Part shown: one piece after another, positions 20,909-29,118 of the stretch
Position numbering within the stretch: the first letter of the stretch is position 1
Layout of the letters: each line of letters begins with the position of its first letter
NCBI RefSeq assembly: GCF_000620645.1
Contig: NZ_JIAV01000014.1
Location: 434,001 to 498,000 of the forward strand
Source: Nocardioides sp. URHA0032
Lineage (GTDB): Bacteria > Actinomycetota > Actinomycetes > Propionibacteriales > Nocardioidaceae
DNA length: 64,000 bases
Direction: 5' to 3'
Notes under the pieces: model-generated
Seen by the model: the letters and a program-made list of their open reading frames with translations, nothing else
What the model was told of the DNA's origin: nothing
Database searches by the model: none
Translations under genes and position numbers: made by a program

Positions 20909-21625
20909 TCACTCCGAGACCCGCAGCGGGTCGCCGACCTCTCCGGTCGCCCGGTCCAGCGGGCCCTGGGCGAGCCGGGTGAGCAACGGCGCGCCGTCGA
21001 GCACGAGGCCGCCGACCGAGGCGAGCCCGGACAGCACGTCGTCGGGACGGACGGCGGGCTCGACGTGGCGCAGCACCAGGTCCAGGCGGGTGCCGCCCTC
21101 GCGGGGCGCGGCCGCGAGGGCGACGACCGCGGCTCGGCAGTCGAACTGGCGCAGGCCCTTCTTGGTCATCCGCTCGACCGGCACCGACTCGGCGTCCAGG
21201 AACGCCGTCACGGCGGCCGCGGCGGTCTCGACCGGGGCGGCCACGTCCAGAAGCCAGTGGCTGGCCTCGAGCCGGTCGGCCAGCGAGCCGCCCGGGGACT
21301 CGACGACCTCCAGCACGTCGAGCCCGTCGGGCAGCGCCTCCGCGAGGCGGGCGTGCAACGCCGCCGGGTCGACCACTTCGGCGAGGCCGATCTCGAGGTA
21401 CTCCGCCTCGCTGGCCGATCCGGTGGGCGAGGCCCCGGCGTACGAGATCCGGGGGTGGGGGTTGAAGCCCGAGGAGTACGCCATCGGCACCCGGGCGCGG
21501 AAGACGGCCCGCTCGAACGCCCGGCTGAAGTCCCGGTGGCTGGTGAAGCGGAGCCGTCCGCGCTTGGCGTAGCGGATCCGCAGCCGCTGGACGGGCGGGG
21601 CTTGCTGCTCGGGCTGGTCACGCAC
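20909..21625 (-). CDS. TIGR03936/DUF2344 radical-SAM-linked protein
   Basis: Protein of 238 aa opening with 'LRIRYAKRGRLRFTSHRDFS' and containing 'YSSGFNPHPRISYAGASPTG', the hallmarks of this family. It normally sits directly beside, or is fused to, the TIGR03960 radical SAM protein and precedes rne in many bacteria. The function is unknown, presumably tRNA or rRNA related from its context. Here two unrelated genes separate it from its partner at 24108. The start is GTG 21625, with TAACCT 6 nt upstream. Confidence 0.9.
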   Translation of the reverse strand: MRDQPEQQAPPVQRLRIRYAKRGRLRFTSHRDFSRAFERAVFRARVPMAYSSGFNPHPRISYAGASPTGSASEAEYLEIGLAEVVDPAALHARLAEALPDGLDVLEVVESPGGSLADRLEASHWLLDVAAPVETAAAAVTAFLDAESVPVERMTKKGLRQFDCRAAVVALAAAPREGGTRLDLVLRHVEPAVRPDDVLSGLASVGGLVLDGAPLLTRLAQGPLDRATGEVGDPLRVSE

Positions 21626-21631
21626 CGCACA

Positions 21632-21637
21632 AGGTTA
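21632..21637 (-). promoter_or_regulatory. -10 element of DUF2344 gene, leaderless start
   Basis: Minus-strand TAACCT, 6 nt, then GTG 21625. This independent promoter fits the separation from the radical SAM gene. Confidence 0.45.
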
Positions 21638-22828
21638 GGGGGCGAGGGCCTGCTTCATCGCAATCGACGGGTAGACGGTGCTGACCCGGTGGCCGTCGAG
21701 CCACCCGGTCAGCCGGGAGGCCTCGGCGTCCAGCGCGGCGCGGGCATCGGAACCGACGTCCTCGAGCAGGTTGAGCGTCACGACGCCGTCGGGGTCCTGC
21801 ACCCAGCAGCCGACGACCCGGCCGTCCCACCAGGCGGTCGTGCCGGCGTTGCCGTTGGTGTCGAACAGCATCGGGCCGTGGTCGCCCAGGTAGAAGCCGC
21901 GCTCCTTCCAGCCCATCAACGTCGGGTCGAGCACCGGCAGCAACGCCGCCCACGGCGCGACCGGGTCGTCGGGGTCGCCGGGGTCGTCGGGGTCGTCGTC
22001 CGGCAGCACCCAGCCCCTGCCGTCCTCCAGCGTGACCTCCACCGCGGCCACGTCGGCGAGGGCGGCGCGGACGGCCGTCTTGGTCGAGCCGAGCCACCAG
22101 ACCAGGTCGGCCTCGGTCCCGGGTCCGAACGTCGCCAGCCACCGGCGCACCAGCTCGGCGTAGCCCTCGCGCTCCTTCAGCGGCTCCGGGGGATCGCCCA
22201 GCCAGGTCGTCATCGCCGTCCACTGCGGCCGGGCCGTGCGCCAGTGACCGCCGTTGTGCCCGCGCACGATCTTGCCCTCGACGCCGAGCTGGGTGAGCAG
22301 GCGCGGCGCGATCGGGAAGCTGCCGCCGTAGGTCTTGCCCGGCGACATCTCGACCCGGCCCGCCAGCGCGGGCACCTGCTCGCGCAGCTCGGACGCGGAG
22401 AGCTCGGAGCCGTCGGCGAGCCGGGCCAGGACGGCCGCCTCGGCCGCGTCGACCCAGGCCGCGCCGTCGGTGGCGACGCCACCGCACTCGACGTCCTTGG
22501 CCAGCCGGACCCGGTGGGCGGCCGCCACCCGGGCCGAGGCACTCCCCCAGGCGGCCGGCAGCAGGTCCCGCGGGAACACGAACAGGGTGCGGCGCATCGC
22601 CAGCTGCTTGACCAGGCTGCGGTCGTCGTACAGCGCGCGGTCGACGTCCGCGACGGTGAGCCCGTTGACGCGCGCCCACAGCGACAGGTAGACCGACGGT
22701 GCCTCGGTGGCGTGCAGCACGGTCATCGCCCGGGTGGCCTCGAGCGGGTCGGCGGCGTGGTGCGCCGGCGCGAGTGCGTGCCTGCGGGCCAGCCGTTGTC
22801 GCCTCTCGCCGTCCGTCACCGTCCGCAT
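21635..22828 (-). CDS. Winged-helix DNA-binding protein of the AlkZ/YcaQ-like (HTH_42) family
   Basis: Protein of 397 aa with the HTH_42 layout: 'VYLSLWARVNGLTVADVDRAL' near residue 45, 'RTLFVFPRDLL', and a C-terminal region with 'YPSIAMKQAL'. Relatives such as AlkZ are DNA glycosylases unhooking bulky or cross-linked bases through a Q-x-Q motif placed just before this tryptophan region. Here that position reads 'LHATEAPS'. It may therefore have lost or changed catalysis. ATG 22828 is preceded by CAGGAT with 7 nt spacing. It is divergent from an MFS gene. Confidence 0.78.
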   Translation of the reverse strand: MRTVTDGERRQRLARRHALAPAHHAADPLEATRAMTVLHATEAPSVYLSLWARVNGLTVADVDRALYDDRSLVKQLAMRRTLFVFPRDLLPAAWGSASARVAAAHRVRLAKDVECGGVATDGAAWVDAAEAAVLARLADGSELSASELREQVPALAGRVEMSPGKTYGGSFPIAPRLLTQLGVEGKIVRGHNGGHWRTARPQWTAMTTWLGDPPEPLKEREGYAELVRRWLATFGPGTEADLVWWLGSTKTAVRAALADVAAVEVTLEDGRGWVLPDDDPDDPGDPDDPVAPWAALLPVLDPTLMGWKERGFYLGDHGPMLFDTNGNAGTTAWWDGRVVGCWVQDPDGVVTLNLLEDVGSDARAALDAEASRLTGWLDGHRVSTVYPSIAMKQALAP

Positions 22829-22835
22829 GTGGTCC

Positions 22836-22841
22836 ATCCTG
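22836..22841 (-). promoter_or_regulatory. -10 element of AlkZ-like gene, leaderless start
   Basis: Minus-strand CAGGAT followed by 7 nt and ATG 22828. Confidence 0.4.
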
Positions 22842-22871
22842 CCGAAGACCACCGACGGACGCCCTGCGAGC

Positions 22872-24092
22872 ATGGAGCGAGTGAGCACCAACGCCCGCCG
22901 CGCGACGGCCCTGGTCCTGGTCGGCATCGTCCTGCTGTCCTTCAACCTCCGGCCGACGGCCGTGAGTGTCGGGCCGGTGCTCAAGGAGGTGCGCGACTCG
23001 TTCGGGATGTCGGGACCGGTCGCGGGCCTGCTGACGTCGCTGCCGGTGATCGCGTTCGCGGTGTTCGGCGCGCTGGCCCCGGCGGCGGCGCGGCGGATCG
23101 GCATCCACCGGGTGACCCTCCTCGCGATCATCGCCGCGGTCGCCGGCCTGCTCGGCCGCGCCGTCACCGGCAGCGAGGCGCTCTTCCTGGTGCTCTCCCT
23201 GCTCGCGCTGGGCGGGATGGCGATGGCGAACGTGCTGCTGCCCTCGCTGGTCAAGCTGCACTTCCCCGACCGGATCGGCCGGGTGACCGCGATCTACACG
23301 ACCGCGCTGTCGATCGGCCTGACCGCGGCCCTGGTGCTGACGGTCCCGGTCTCCGACGCTTTCGGCGGCTGGCGGTGGGGGCTCGGTGCGTGGGCCGCGC
23401 TGGCGATCGTCGCGGCTCTGCCCTGGCTCTCGCTGGTGGCGCACGACCGCAACCTCGAGCGCACGCCCCGCACGATCACGTTCACCCAGGTCGCCCGCAC
23501 CCGGCTCGGCCAGGTGATGGCGCTGTTCTTCGGGCTCCAGTCGTTGCAGGCCTACGCGATCTTCGGCTGGTTCGCCCAGCTGTGGCGTGACAACGGCTAC
23601 TCCGCGACCACCGCCGGCATCCTGGCCGGCGTCCTCGCGGGTACGGCGATCCCGCTGTCGCTCTGGCTGCCGAACGTGCTGGCCCGGACCGAGGATCCCC
23701 GGCGGGTGCTGTTCGCCGTGATCGCTGCGTACCCGGTCGGCTTCGTCGGCCTGATGATCGCCCCGCACTCGCTCGCGATCCTGTGGGCAGTGATCGTGGG
23801 CATCGCGACGGTGACGTTCCCGCTGATCCTCACCCTGATCGGGCTGCGCGCCCGCACCCCCGAGGGGACCGCCTCGCTGTCGGCCTTCACCCAGTCGACC
23901 GGCTACCTGATCGCCGCGGTCGGCCCGTTCCTCGTGGGCGTGCTGCACGACGCGACCGGCGACTGGACGTGGCCGCTGGTGCTGCTGCTCGCGCTCGCGC
24001 TGCCGTTGTTCCCGCTCGCGGCCTACGTCTCCCGCAGGGTGATGGTCGAGGACCAGCTGCCCACCGCGGAGACGTCCGGGCACCCGGCCTGA
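22872..24092 (+). CDS. CynX/NimT-family MFS transporter
   Basis: Membrane protein of 406 aa with about 12 segments. The N-terminal 'VGIVLLSFNLRPTAVSVGPV' and the loop 'AARRIGIHRVT' are typical of the cyanate/2-nitroimidazole (CynX/NimT) branch of MFS. A nearby GTG (22881), preceded by GGAG, would remove three residues. It is divergent from the AlkZ-like gene and convergent with the radical SAM gene. Substrate unknown. Confidence 0.86.
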   Translation: MERVSTNARRATALVLVGIVLLSFNLRPTAVSVGPVLKEVRDSFGMSGPVAGLLTSLPVIAFAVFGALAPAAARRIGIHRVTLLAIIAAVAGLLGRAVTGSEALFLVLSLLALGGMAMANVLLPSLVKLHFPDRIGRVTAIYTTALSIGLTAALVLTVPVSDAFGGWRWGLGAWAALAIVAALPWLSLVAHDRNLERTPRTITFTQVARTRLGQVMALFFGLQSLQAYAIFGWFAQLWRDNGYSATTAGILAGVLAGTAIPLSLWLPNVLARTEDPRRVLFAVIAAYPVGFVGLMIAPHSLAILWAVIVGIATVTFPLILTLIGLRARTPEGTASLSAFTQSTGYLIAAVGPFLVGVLHDATGDWTWPLVLLLALALPLFPLAAYVSRRVMVEDQLPTAETSGHPA

Positions 24093-24107
24093 CGCACCGG
24101 ACCGGCG

Positions 24108-26072
24108 TCAGACAACCGACAGGGGCAGCAGCGTCTGGCCGGTGGGGCCGATCTGGATCTCGGTGCCCATCTCCGGGCAGACGCCGCAGTCGTAGCACGG
24201 CGTCCAGCGGCAGTCCTCGACCTCGATGTCGGCGCCGTCCGCGGCCGCGAGCGCGTCCTCCCAGTCGGCCCACAGCCAGTCCTTGTCCAGGCCGGAGTCG
24301 AGGTGGTCCCAGGGCAGCACCTCGTCGTACTCCCGCTCCCGCGTGGTGTACCAGGCGAGGTCGACGCCGGTCCCGTCCAGCGCCTGCTCGGCGGCGGTGA
24401 CCCAGCGGTCGTAGGAGAAGTGCTCGCTCCAGCCGTCGAACCGGCCGCCGTCGCGCCAGACGGCCTCGATGATCCGGCCGACCCGCCGGTCGCCGCGGGA
24501 CAGCAGCCCCTCGATGGTGCCGGGCTTCCCGTCGTGGTAGCGGAACCCGATCGCGCGGCCGAACCGCTTGTCGTCCCGCACGGTGTCGCGCAGCTTCTTC
24601 AGCCGCTCGTCGGTGGTCTCGTGGTCGAGCTGGGCCGCCCACTGGAAGGGCGTGTGCGGCTTCGGCACGAAGCCGCCGATGGAGACCGTGCAGCGGATGT
24701 CGTTGCGCCCGGACACCTCGCGGCCCTTGGCGATCACCTTCTTGGCGAGCTCAGCGACCTGGAGCACGTCCTCGTCGGTCTCGGTCGGCAGGCCGACCAT
24801 GAAGTAGAGCTTCACCTGCCGCCAGCCGTGGGAGTACGCCGTCGCCACGGTGCGGATCAGGTCCTCCTCGGTGACCATCTTGTTGATCACCCGTCGCATC
24901 CGCTCGCTGCCGCCCTCGGGGGCGAACGTGAGGCCGGAGCGCCGGCCGTTGCGCGAGAACTCGTTGGCCAGCGTGATGTTGAAGGCGTCGACGCGGGTCG
25001 ACGGCAGCGAGAGCGAGACGTTCGTTCCTTCGTACCGGTCGGCCAGGCCCTTGGCCACCTCGCCGATCTCGGTGTGGTCGGCGCTCGAGAGCGACAGCAG
25101 GCCGACCTCCTCGAAGCCGGACTTGCGGATGCCGTTCTCGACCATGTCGGCGATCGTGCCGATGGAGCGCTCACGGACCGGGCGGGTGATCATGCCTGCC
25201 TGGCAGAACCGGCAGCCCCGGGTGCAGCCGCGGAAGATCTCGACGGAGAAGCGCTCGTGCACGGTCTCGGCGAGCGGCACCAGCGGCTTCGCCGGGTACG
25301 GCCAGGCGTCGAGGTCCATCAGCGTGTGCTTGCGGACCCGGAAGGGGATGCCGGGGCGGTTCGGGACGACGGCCTCGATGGTGCCGTCCTCGGCGTACAC
25401 GACGTCGTAGAAGCGCGGCACGTAGATGTTGCCGCTGACCGCGAGCCGGCGGAGCAGCTCGTCGCGGCCGCCCGGCCGGCCCTCGCCCTTCCAGTCCCGG
25501 ACGACCTCCGAGATCGCGAGCACGACCTCCTCGCCGTCCCCGAGCACGGCGGCGTCGAGGAAGTCGGCGATCGGCTCGGGGTTGAACGCAGCGTGCCCCC
25601 CGGCGAGCACGATCGGGTCGTCCTCGGTGCGGTCGGCCGCGTGGAGCGGGATCCCGGCGAGGTCGAGGGCGTTGAGCATGTTGGTGTAGCCGAGCTCGGT
25701 GGAGAAGCTCAGGCCGAAGACGTCGAAAGCGCGCACCGGCCGGTGCGCGTCGACGGTGAACTGCGGGATGCTGCCCTGCTCGTCCCCGGCCCGCATCACC
25801 TTCTCCATGTCCGGCCACACCGAGTAGGTGCGCTCGGCCACGATCCAGTCGCGCTCGTTGAGCACCTCGTAGAGGATCTGCACGCCCTGGTTGGGCAGCC
25901 CGACCTCGTACGCGTCCGGGTACATCAGCGCCCAGCGGACGGTCTCGCCCTCAGGGGCGCAGTCCCAGTCCTTGACGGTGGAGTTGAGCTCACCGCCGAC
26001 GTACTGGATCGGCTTCGACACCGACGGGAGCCGGGGCTCGAGTCGCGGGAAGACGCTCACGGGCGCGGACAT
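24108..26072 (-). CDS. TIGR03960-family B12-binding radical SAM protein
   Basis: Protein of 654 aa. An N-terminal B12-binding-like domain (about 40-190) precedes the radical SAM core with the cluster motif 'CTRGCRFCQAG' (CxxxCxxC). A C-terminal cysteine-rich segment 'CRWTPCYDCGVCPE' may hold a second cluster. Its enzymatic role is not established. The family is conserved with DUF2344 and RNase E/G in gene order, suggesting RNA modification. ATG 26072 is used; a GTG 18 nt upstream is possible. Confidence 0.9.
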   Translation of the reverse strand: MSAPVSVFPRLEPRLPSVSKPIQYVGGELNSTVKDWDCAPEGETVRWALMYPDAYEVGLPNQGVQILYEVLNERDWIVAERTYSVWPDMEKVMRAGDEQGSIPQFTVDAHRPVRAFDVFGLSFSTELGYTNMLNALDLAGIPLHAADRTEDDPIVLAGGHAAFNPEPIADFLDAAVLGDGEEVVLAISEVVRDWKGEGRPGGRDELLRRLAVSGNIYVPRFYDVVYAEDGTIEAVVPNRPGIPFRVRKHTLMDLDAWPYPAKPLVPLAETVHERFSVEIFRGCTRGCRFCQAGMITRPVRERSIGTIADMVENGIRKSGFEEVGLLSLSSADHTEIGEVAKGLADRYEGTNVSLSLPSTRVDAFNITLANEFSRNGRRSGLTFAPEGGSERMRRVINKMVTEEDLIRTVATAYSHGWRQVKLYFMVGLPTETDEDVLQVAELAKKVIAKGREVSGRNDIRCTVSIGGFVPKPHTPFQWAAQLDHETTDERLKKLRDTVRDDKRFGRAIGFRYHDGKPGTIEGLLSRGDRRVGRIIEAVWRDGGRFDGWSEHFSYDRWVTAAEQALDGTGVDLAWYTTREREYDEVLPWDHLDSGLDKDWLWADWEDALAAADGADIEVEDCRWTPCYDCGVCPEMGTEIQIGPTGQTLLPLSVV

Positions 26073-26145
26073 GGAGCTACCTCGCAGCACTGGGGGTTCG
26101 GGGAACGCCCCAGCCTACGTCGGCAGCGGTCGTCGCAGCGAACCG

Positions 26146-26304
26146 TCAGTCCGGGTCCGGCGACAGCTCGGCGTACGCACGCCGGGCCTCGTCCAGCGCC
26201 GCCTGCGCCCTGGCGATGAGGTCCTCCAGGCCGGCGGCGCCGTACCGGTTGGCCACATGCTGAACGGCGTCGGCGATGTCGGGCTCGATCGTCTGGTCGC
26301 TCAT
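26146..26304 (-). CDS. Small hypothetical protein, 52 aa
   Basis: A short reading frame with ATG 26304 and TGA 26146 encodes an acidic, helical protein: it starts 'MSDQTIEPDIADAVQHVANR' and ends 'YAELSPDPD'. A GGAGG sits just before the ATG. It fills the gap between the MFS gene and the radical SAM gene and shows strong third-position GC. I do not recognise a family. A cytoplasmic regulatory or partner protein is possible. Confidence 0.65.
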   Translation of the reverse strand: MSDQTIEPDIADAVQHVANRYGAAGLEDLIARAQAALDEARRAYAELSPDPD

Positions 26305-26322
26305 GGCCTCCATCCAAACAGA

Positions 26323-27948
26323 TCAGAGCTGGGGTTCCGCGGCGTCCGCCTGGGCGCGCGCCGCGACGCTGGCGGAGGTCGCCCGCAGCTCGACGGTCGG
26401 CAGCAGGAGCAGGATCAGGAAGGCGAGGACCCCGATGCCGGCCGCCAGCAGGAACACGGTGTCCATGGACTCGGCGAAGCCGACCTTGAACGGGTGGGCG
26501 ATGACCGGGTGCATCCGGTCGATGACCGAGGAGTCGTCCTGGACCTGGGCGATCACCGACGGGTCGAGCCCGTGGCCCTCCGCGACCGCCTGCTGCCACT
26601 GCGGTGTCTGGCTCTCCACCTTGATGGCGTCCGCGATGTTCGAGCCGACGCTGCCGAAGAGCACCGACAGGAAAACGGCGACGCCGAGGGTGCCACCGAT
26701 CTGGCGGAAGAACGTCGCCGAGCTGGTCGCGACCCCGATCTCGGCCGGCGGGACCGCGCTCTGGACGATCAGCAGCAGCGGCTGCATGCAGTTGCCGAGG
26801 CCGATGCCGAGCACGAACATCGCGGCGCTCACCCAGCCGAGCGGGGTGTCGGCACCGCACAGCGAGAGCAGGCCGAGGCCCGTGACGATGATCGCGGAGC
26901 CGAAGATCGGGAACAGCCGGACGTGGCCGGTGCGGGAGATGAACTGGCCGGACCCGATCGACGCGGCCATCATGCCGACCACCATCGGCAGCATCAGCAG
27001 GCCGGACTCGGTCGGCGAGGCCCCGTGCACGATCTGCATGTAGAGCGGCAGCAGCATGATGCCGCCGAACATCGCCGCGCCGACGATCACGCTGGCCGAG
27101 ATCGTCACCCACGCGGCGCGGATCCGGAAGATCCGCAGCGGGATCAGCGCGGCATCGCCCATGGCGCGCTCCGCGAGGAAGAATGCGACCACGCCGAGGG
27201 CTCCGACGACGAAGCACGCGACCGAGCGCGGCGAGTCCCAGCCCCAGGTGCGGCCCTGCTCGGCGACGGTCAGCAGCGGGACCAGCCCGACGACCAGTGC
27301 GGCGGCGCCCCACCAGTCCACCCGGACGTCGCGACGGTCGTGGTGCACGTGCAGCGTGCGGAACACGACGAAGAGGGCCGCGATGCCGATCGGGACGTTC
27401 ACGAGGAAGACCCAGCGCCACCCGCTGATCCCCAGGATCGTCTCCTGGCCGGCGAAGAACCCGCCGATCAGCGGGCCGAGCACGCTCGACGTACCGAACA
27501 TCGCCATGAAGTAGCCCGAGTAGCGGGCCCTCTCGCGAGGGGACACGATGTCGCCGATGATCGCGAGGACCAGCGTGAAAAGGCCGCCGGCGCCGATGCC
27601 CTGGACCGCACGGAACGCCGCGAGCTGGTACATCGAGTTCGCGAACGAGCACAGCGCCGAGCCGACGATGAAGACGCTGATCGCGAACATGAACAGCTTC
27701 TTGCGGCCGTAGAGGTCGCCGAGCTTGCCGTAGATCGGCGTCGTGATCGTCGCGGTGATCAGGTACGCCGTCGTCACCCAGGCCTGCACCGACAGACCGT
27801 TGAGGTCGTCTGCGATGGTGCGGATCGACGTGGACACGATGGTCTGGTCGAGGGCGCCGAGGAACATGCCCAGCATCAGGCCGGACAGGATGGTCAGCAC
27901 CTGCCGGTGGGTGTACTCGCCCGTCGCGGAGCCGGAGTGGTCGCTCAT
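26323..27948 (-). CDS. DHA2-family (EmrB/QacA-type) MFS transporter
   Basis: Transporter of 541 aa with about 14 membrane segments. Motif D1 'LDQTIVSTSIRTIADDL', motif A 'GKLGDLYGRKKLF' and 'AVQGIGAGGLF' identify the DHA2 group exporting drugs or metabolites. ATG 27948 gives the expected short cytoplasmic N-terminus 'MSDHSGSATGEYTHRQ'; a longer upstream frame crosses the divergent antiporter gene and is spurious. TACGCT lies 8 nt upstream of the ATG, so the leader is very short. The 52-aa gene follows after 18 nt. Confidence 0.92.
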   Translation of the reverse strand: MSDHSGSATGEYTHRQVLTILSGLMLGMFLGALDQTIVSTSIRTIADDLNGLSVQAWVTTAYLITATITTPIYGKLGDLYGRKKLFMFAISVFIVGSALCSFANSMYQLAAFRAVQGIGAGGLFTLVLAIIGDIVSPRERARYSGYFMAMFGTSSVLGPLIGGFFAGQETILGISGWRWVFLVNVPIGIAALFVVFRTLHVHHDRRDVRVDWWGAAALVVGLVPLLTVAEQGRTWGWDSPRSVACFVVGALGVVAFFLAERAMGDAALIPLRIFRIRAAWVTISASVIVGAAMFGGIMLLPLYMQIVHGASPTESGLLMLPMVVGMMAASIGSGQFISRTGHVRLFPIFGSAIIVTGLGLLSLCGADTPLGWVSAAMFVLGIGLGNCMQPLLLIVQSAVPPAEIGVATSSATFFRQIGGTLGVAVFLSVLFGSVGSNIADAIKVESQTPQWQQAVAEGHGLDPSVIAQVQDDSSVIDRMHPVIAHPFKVGFAESMDTVFLLAAGIGVLAFLILLLLPTVELRATSASVAARAQADAAEPQL

Positions 27949-27981
27949 CGTCCGCAAGCGTAGGGCGTGGGGGGAACTCCG

Positions 27982-27987
27982 TAGGGT
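27982..27987 (+). promoter_or_regulatory. -10 element of antiporter gene, leaderless start
   Basis: TAGGGT, 6 nt, then ATG 27994. The 45-bp gap shared with the divergent MFS gene leaves no room for a leader. Confidence 0.5.
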
Positions 27988-27993
27988 CACGGT

Positions 27994-29118
27994 ATGGATG
28001 TGGGCGCCCGGGTACGCGGCAGGTTCCAGTGGACGGTCGCCGTACCGGTCGCCGCGGCGGCGCTGCTGGCCGTGAGCTGGAGTCACCACGAGGGCGCCGT
28101 CGTGCTCTCCCTCGTGGCGGCGGGTGTGGTCGGCGCCGTGCTCGCCGCGGTCTACCACGCCGAGGTGATCGCCCACCACGTCGGGGAGCCGTTCGGGTCG
28201 CTGATCCTCGCGGTCGCGGTCACCGTGATCGAGGTCGGCCTGATCGTGATGCTGATGACCAGCGGCGGGGACCACACCAGCACCTACGCCCGCGACACCG
28301 TCTTCGCCGCCGTGATGATCACGCTCAACGGCATCGTCGGGCTCTCCCTGCTCCTCGGTGCCGGCAGGCACCACCTCGTCAGCTTCAACGCCTCCGGGTC
28401 CGGCTCGGCGCTCGCGACCGTGGTCACGCTCGCGACCGTCACGATGGTGCTGCCGAGCGTCACGGTCTCCGGCGAGGGTCGCCAGTTCTCGCCGTCCCAG
28501 CTGGCGTTCGCCGCCGTCGCCTCGCTCGCGCTGTACGGCTCGTTCGTCTTCACCCAGACCGTCCGGCACCGCGACTTCTTCCTGCCGGTGACGAGCGACG
28601 AGCTCGGCCGGGTGACGGGCATCCTCGACGAGGACGGTGACGGGCACGCCGACCCGCTGCCGGCGCGGGAGGCGTGGCTCAGCCTCGGCCTGCTGCTCCT
28701 CTCGCTCGTCTCGGTGGTGGGCCTCGCCAAGCTCCTCTCCCCCTCGATCGAGTCGGGCGTCGACCGGCTCGGCTTCCCCTACGCAGTCGTCGGCGTCGTG
28801 ATCGCGCTGCTGGTGCTCGCCCCCGAGACGATCTCGGCCGTGCGCAACGCGCTCCACGACCGGGTCCAGGTCAGCCTCAACCTCGCCTACGGCTCGGCGA
28901 TGGCCTCGATCGGGCTGACCATCCCGACCATCGCGGTCGCGTCGATCTGGCTGGAAGGACCGCTCGAGCTCGGCCTCGGCCCGACCCAGGTGGTCCTGCT
29001 CGCGATCACGGTGGTGGTCTCCATCCTCACCGTCGTCCAGGGCCGTGCGAAGGGGCTCCAAGGCATGGTGCACCTGGTGCTGATGGCGGCGTTCGCGTTC
29101 CTGTCGATCAAGCCCTGA
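27994..29118 (+). CDS. ChaA-type Ca2+(Na+)/H+ antiporter
   Basis: Inner-membrane cation/proton exchanger of 374 aa, about 11 segments, with the two CaCA repeats. The repeats carry 'AVAVTVIEVGLIVMLM' (near 70-85) and 'VVIALLVLAPETISAVRNAL' (near 270-290), with the essential acidic residue in each. A short acidic loop 'LDEDGDGHAD' (near 210) resembles a calcium-binding segment. The 3' end overlaps rodA by 11 bp on the opposite strand. Role: calcium or sodium and pH homeostasis. Confidence 0.88.
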   Translation: MDVGARVRGRFQWTVAVPVAAAALLAVSWSHHEGAVVLSLVAAGVVGAVLAAVYHAEVIAHHVGEPFGSLILAVAVTVIEVGLIVMLMTSGGDHTSTYARDTVFAAVMITLNGIVGLSLLLGAGRHHLVSFNASGSGSALATVVTLATVTMVLPSVTVSGEGRQFSPSQLAFAAVASLALYGSFVFTQTVRHRDFFLPVTSDELGRVTGILDEDGDGHADPLPAREAWLSLGLLLLSLVSVVGLAKLLSPSIESGVDRLGFPYAVVGVVIALLVLAPETISAVRNALHDRVQVSLNLAYGSAMASIGLTIPTIAVASIWLEGPLELGLGPTQVVLLAITVVVSILTVVQGRAKGLQGMVHLVLMAAFAFLSIKP

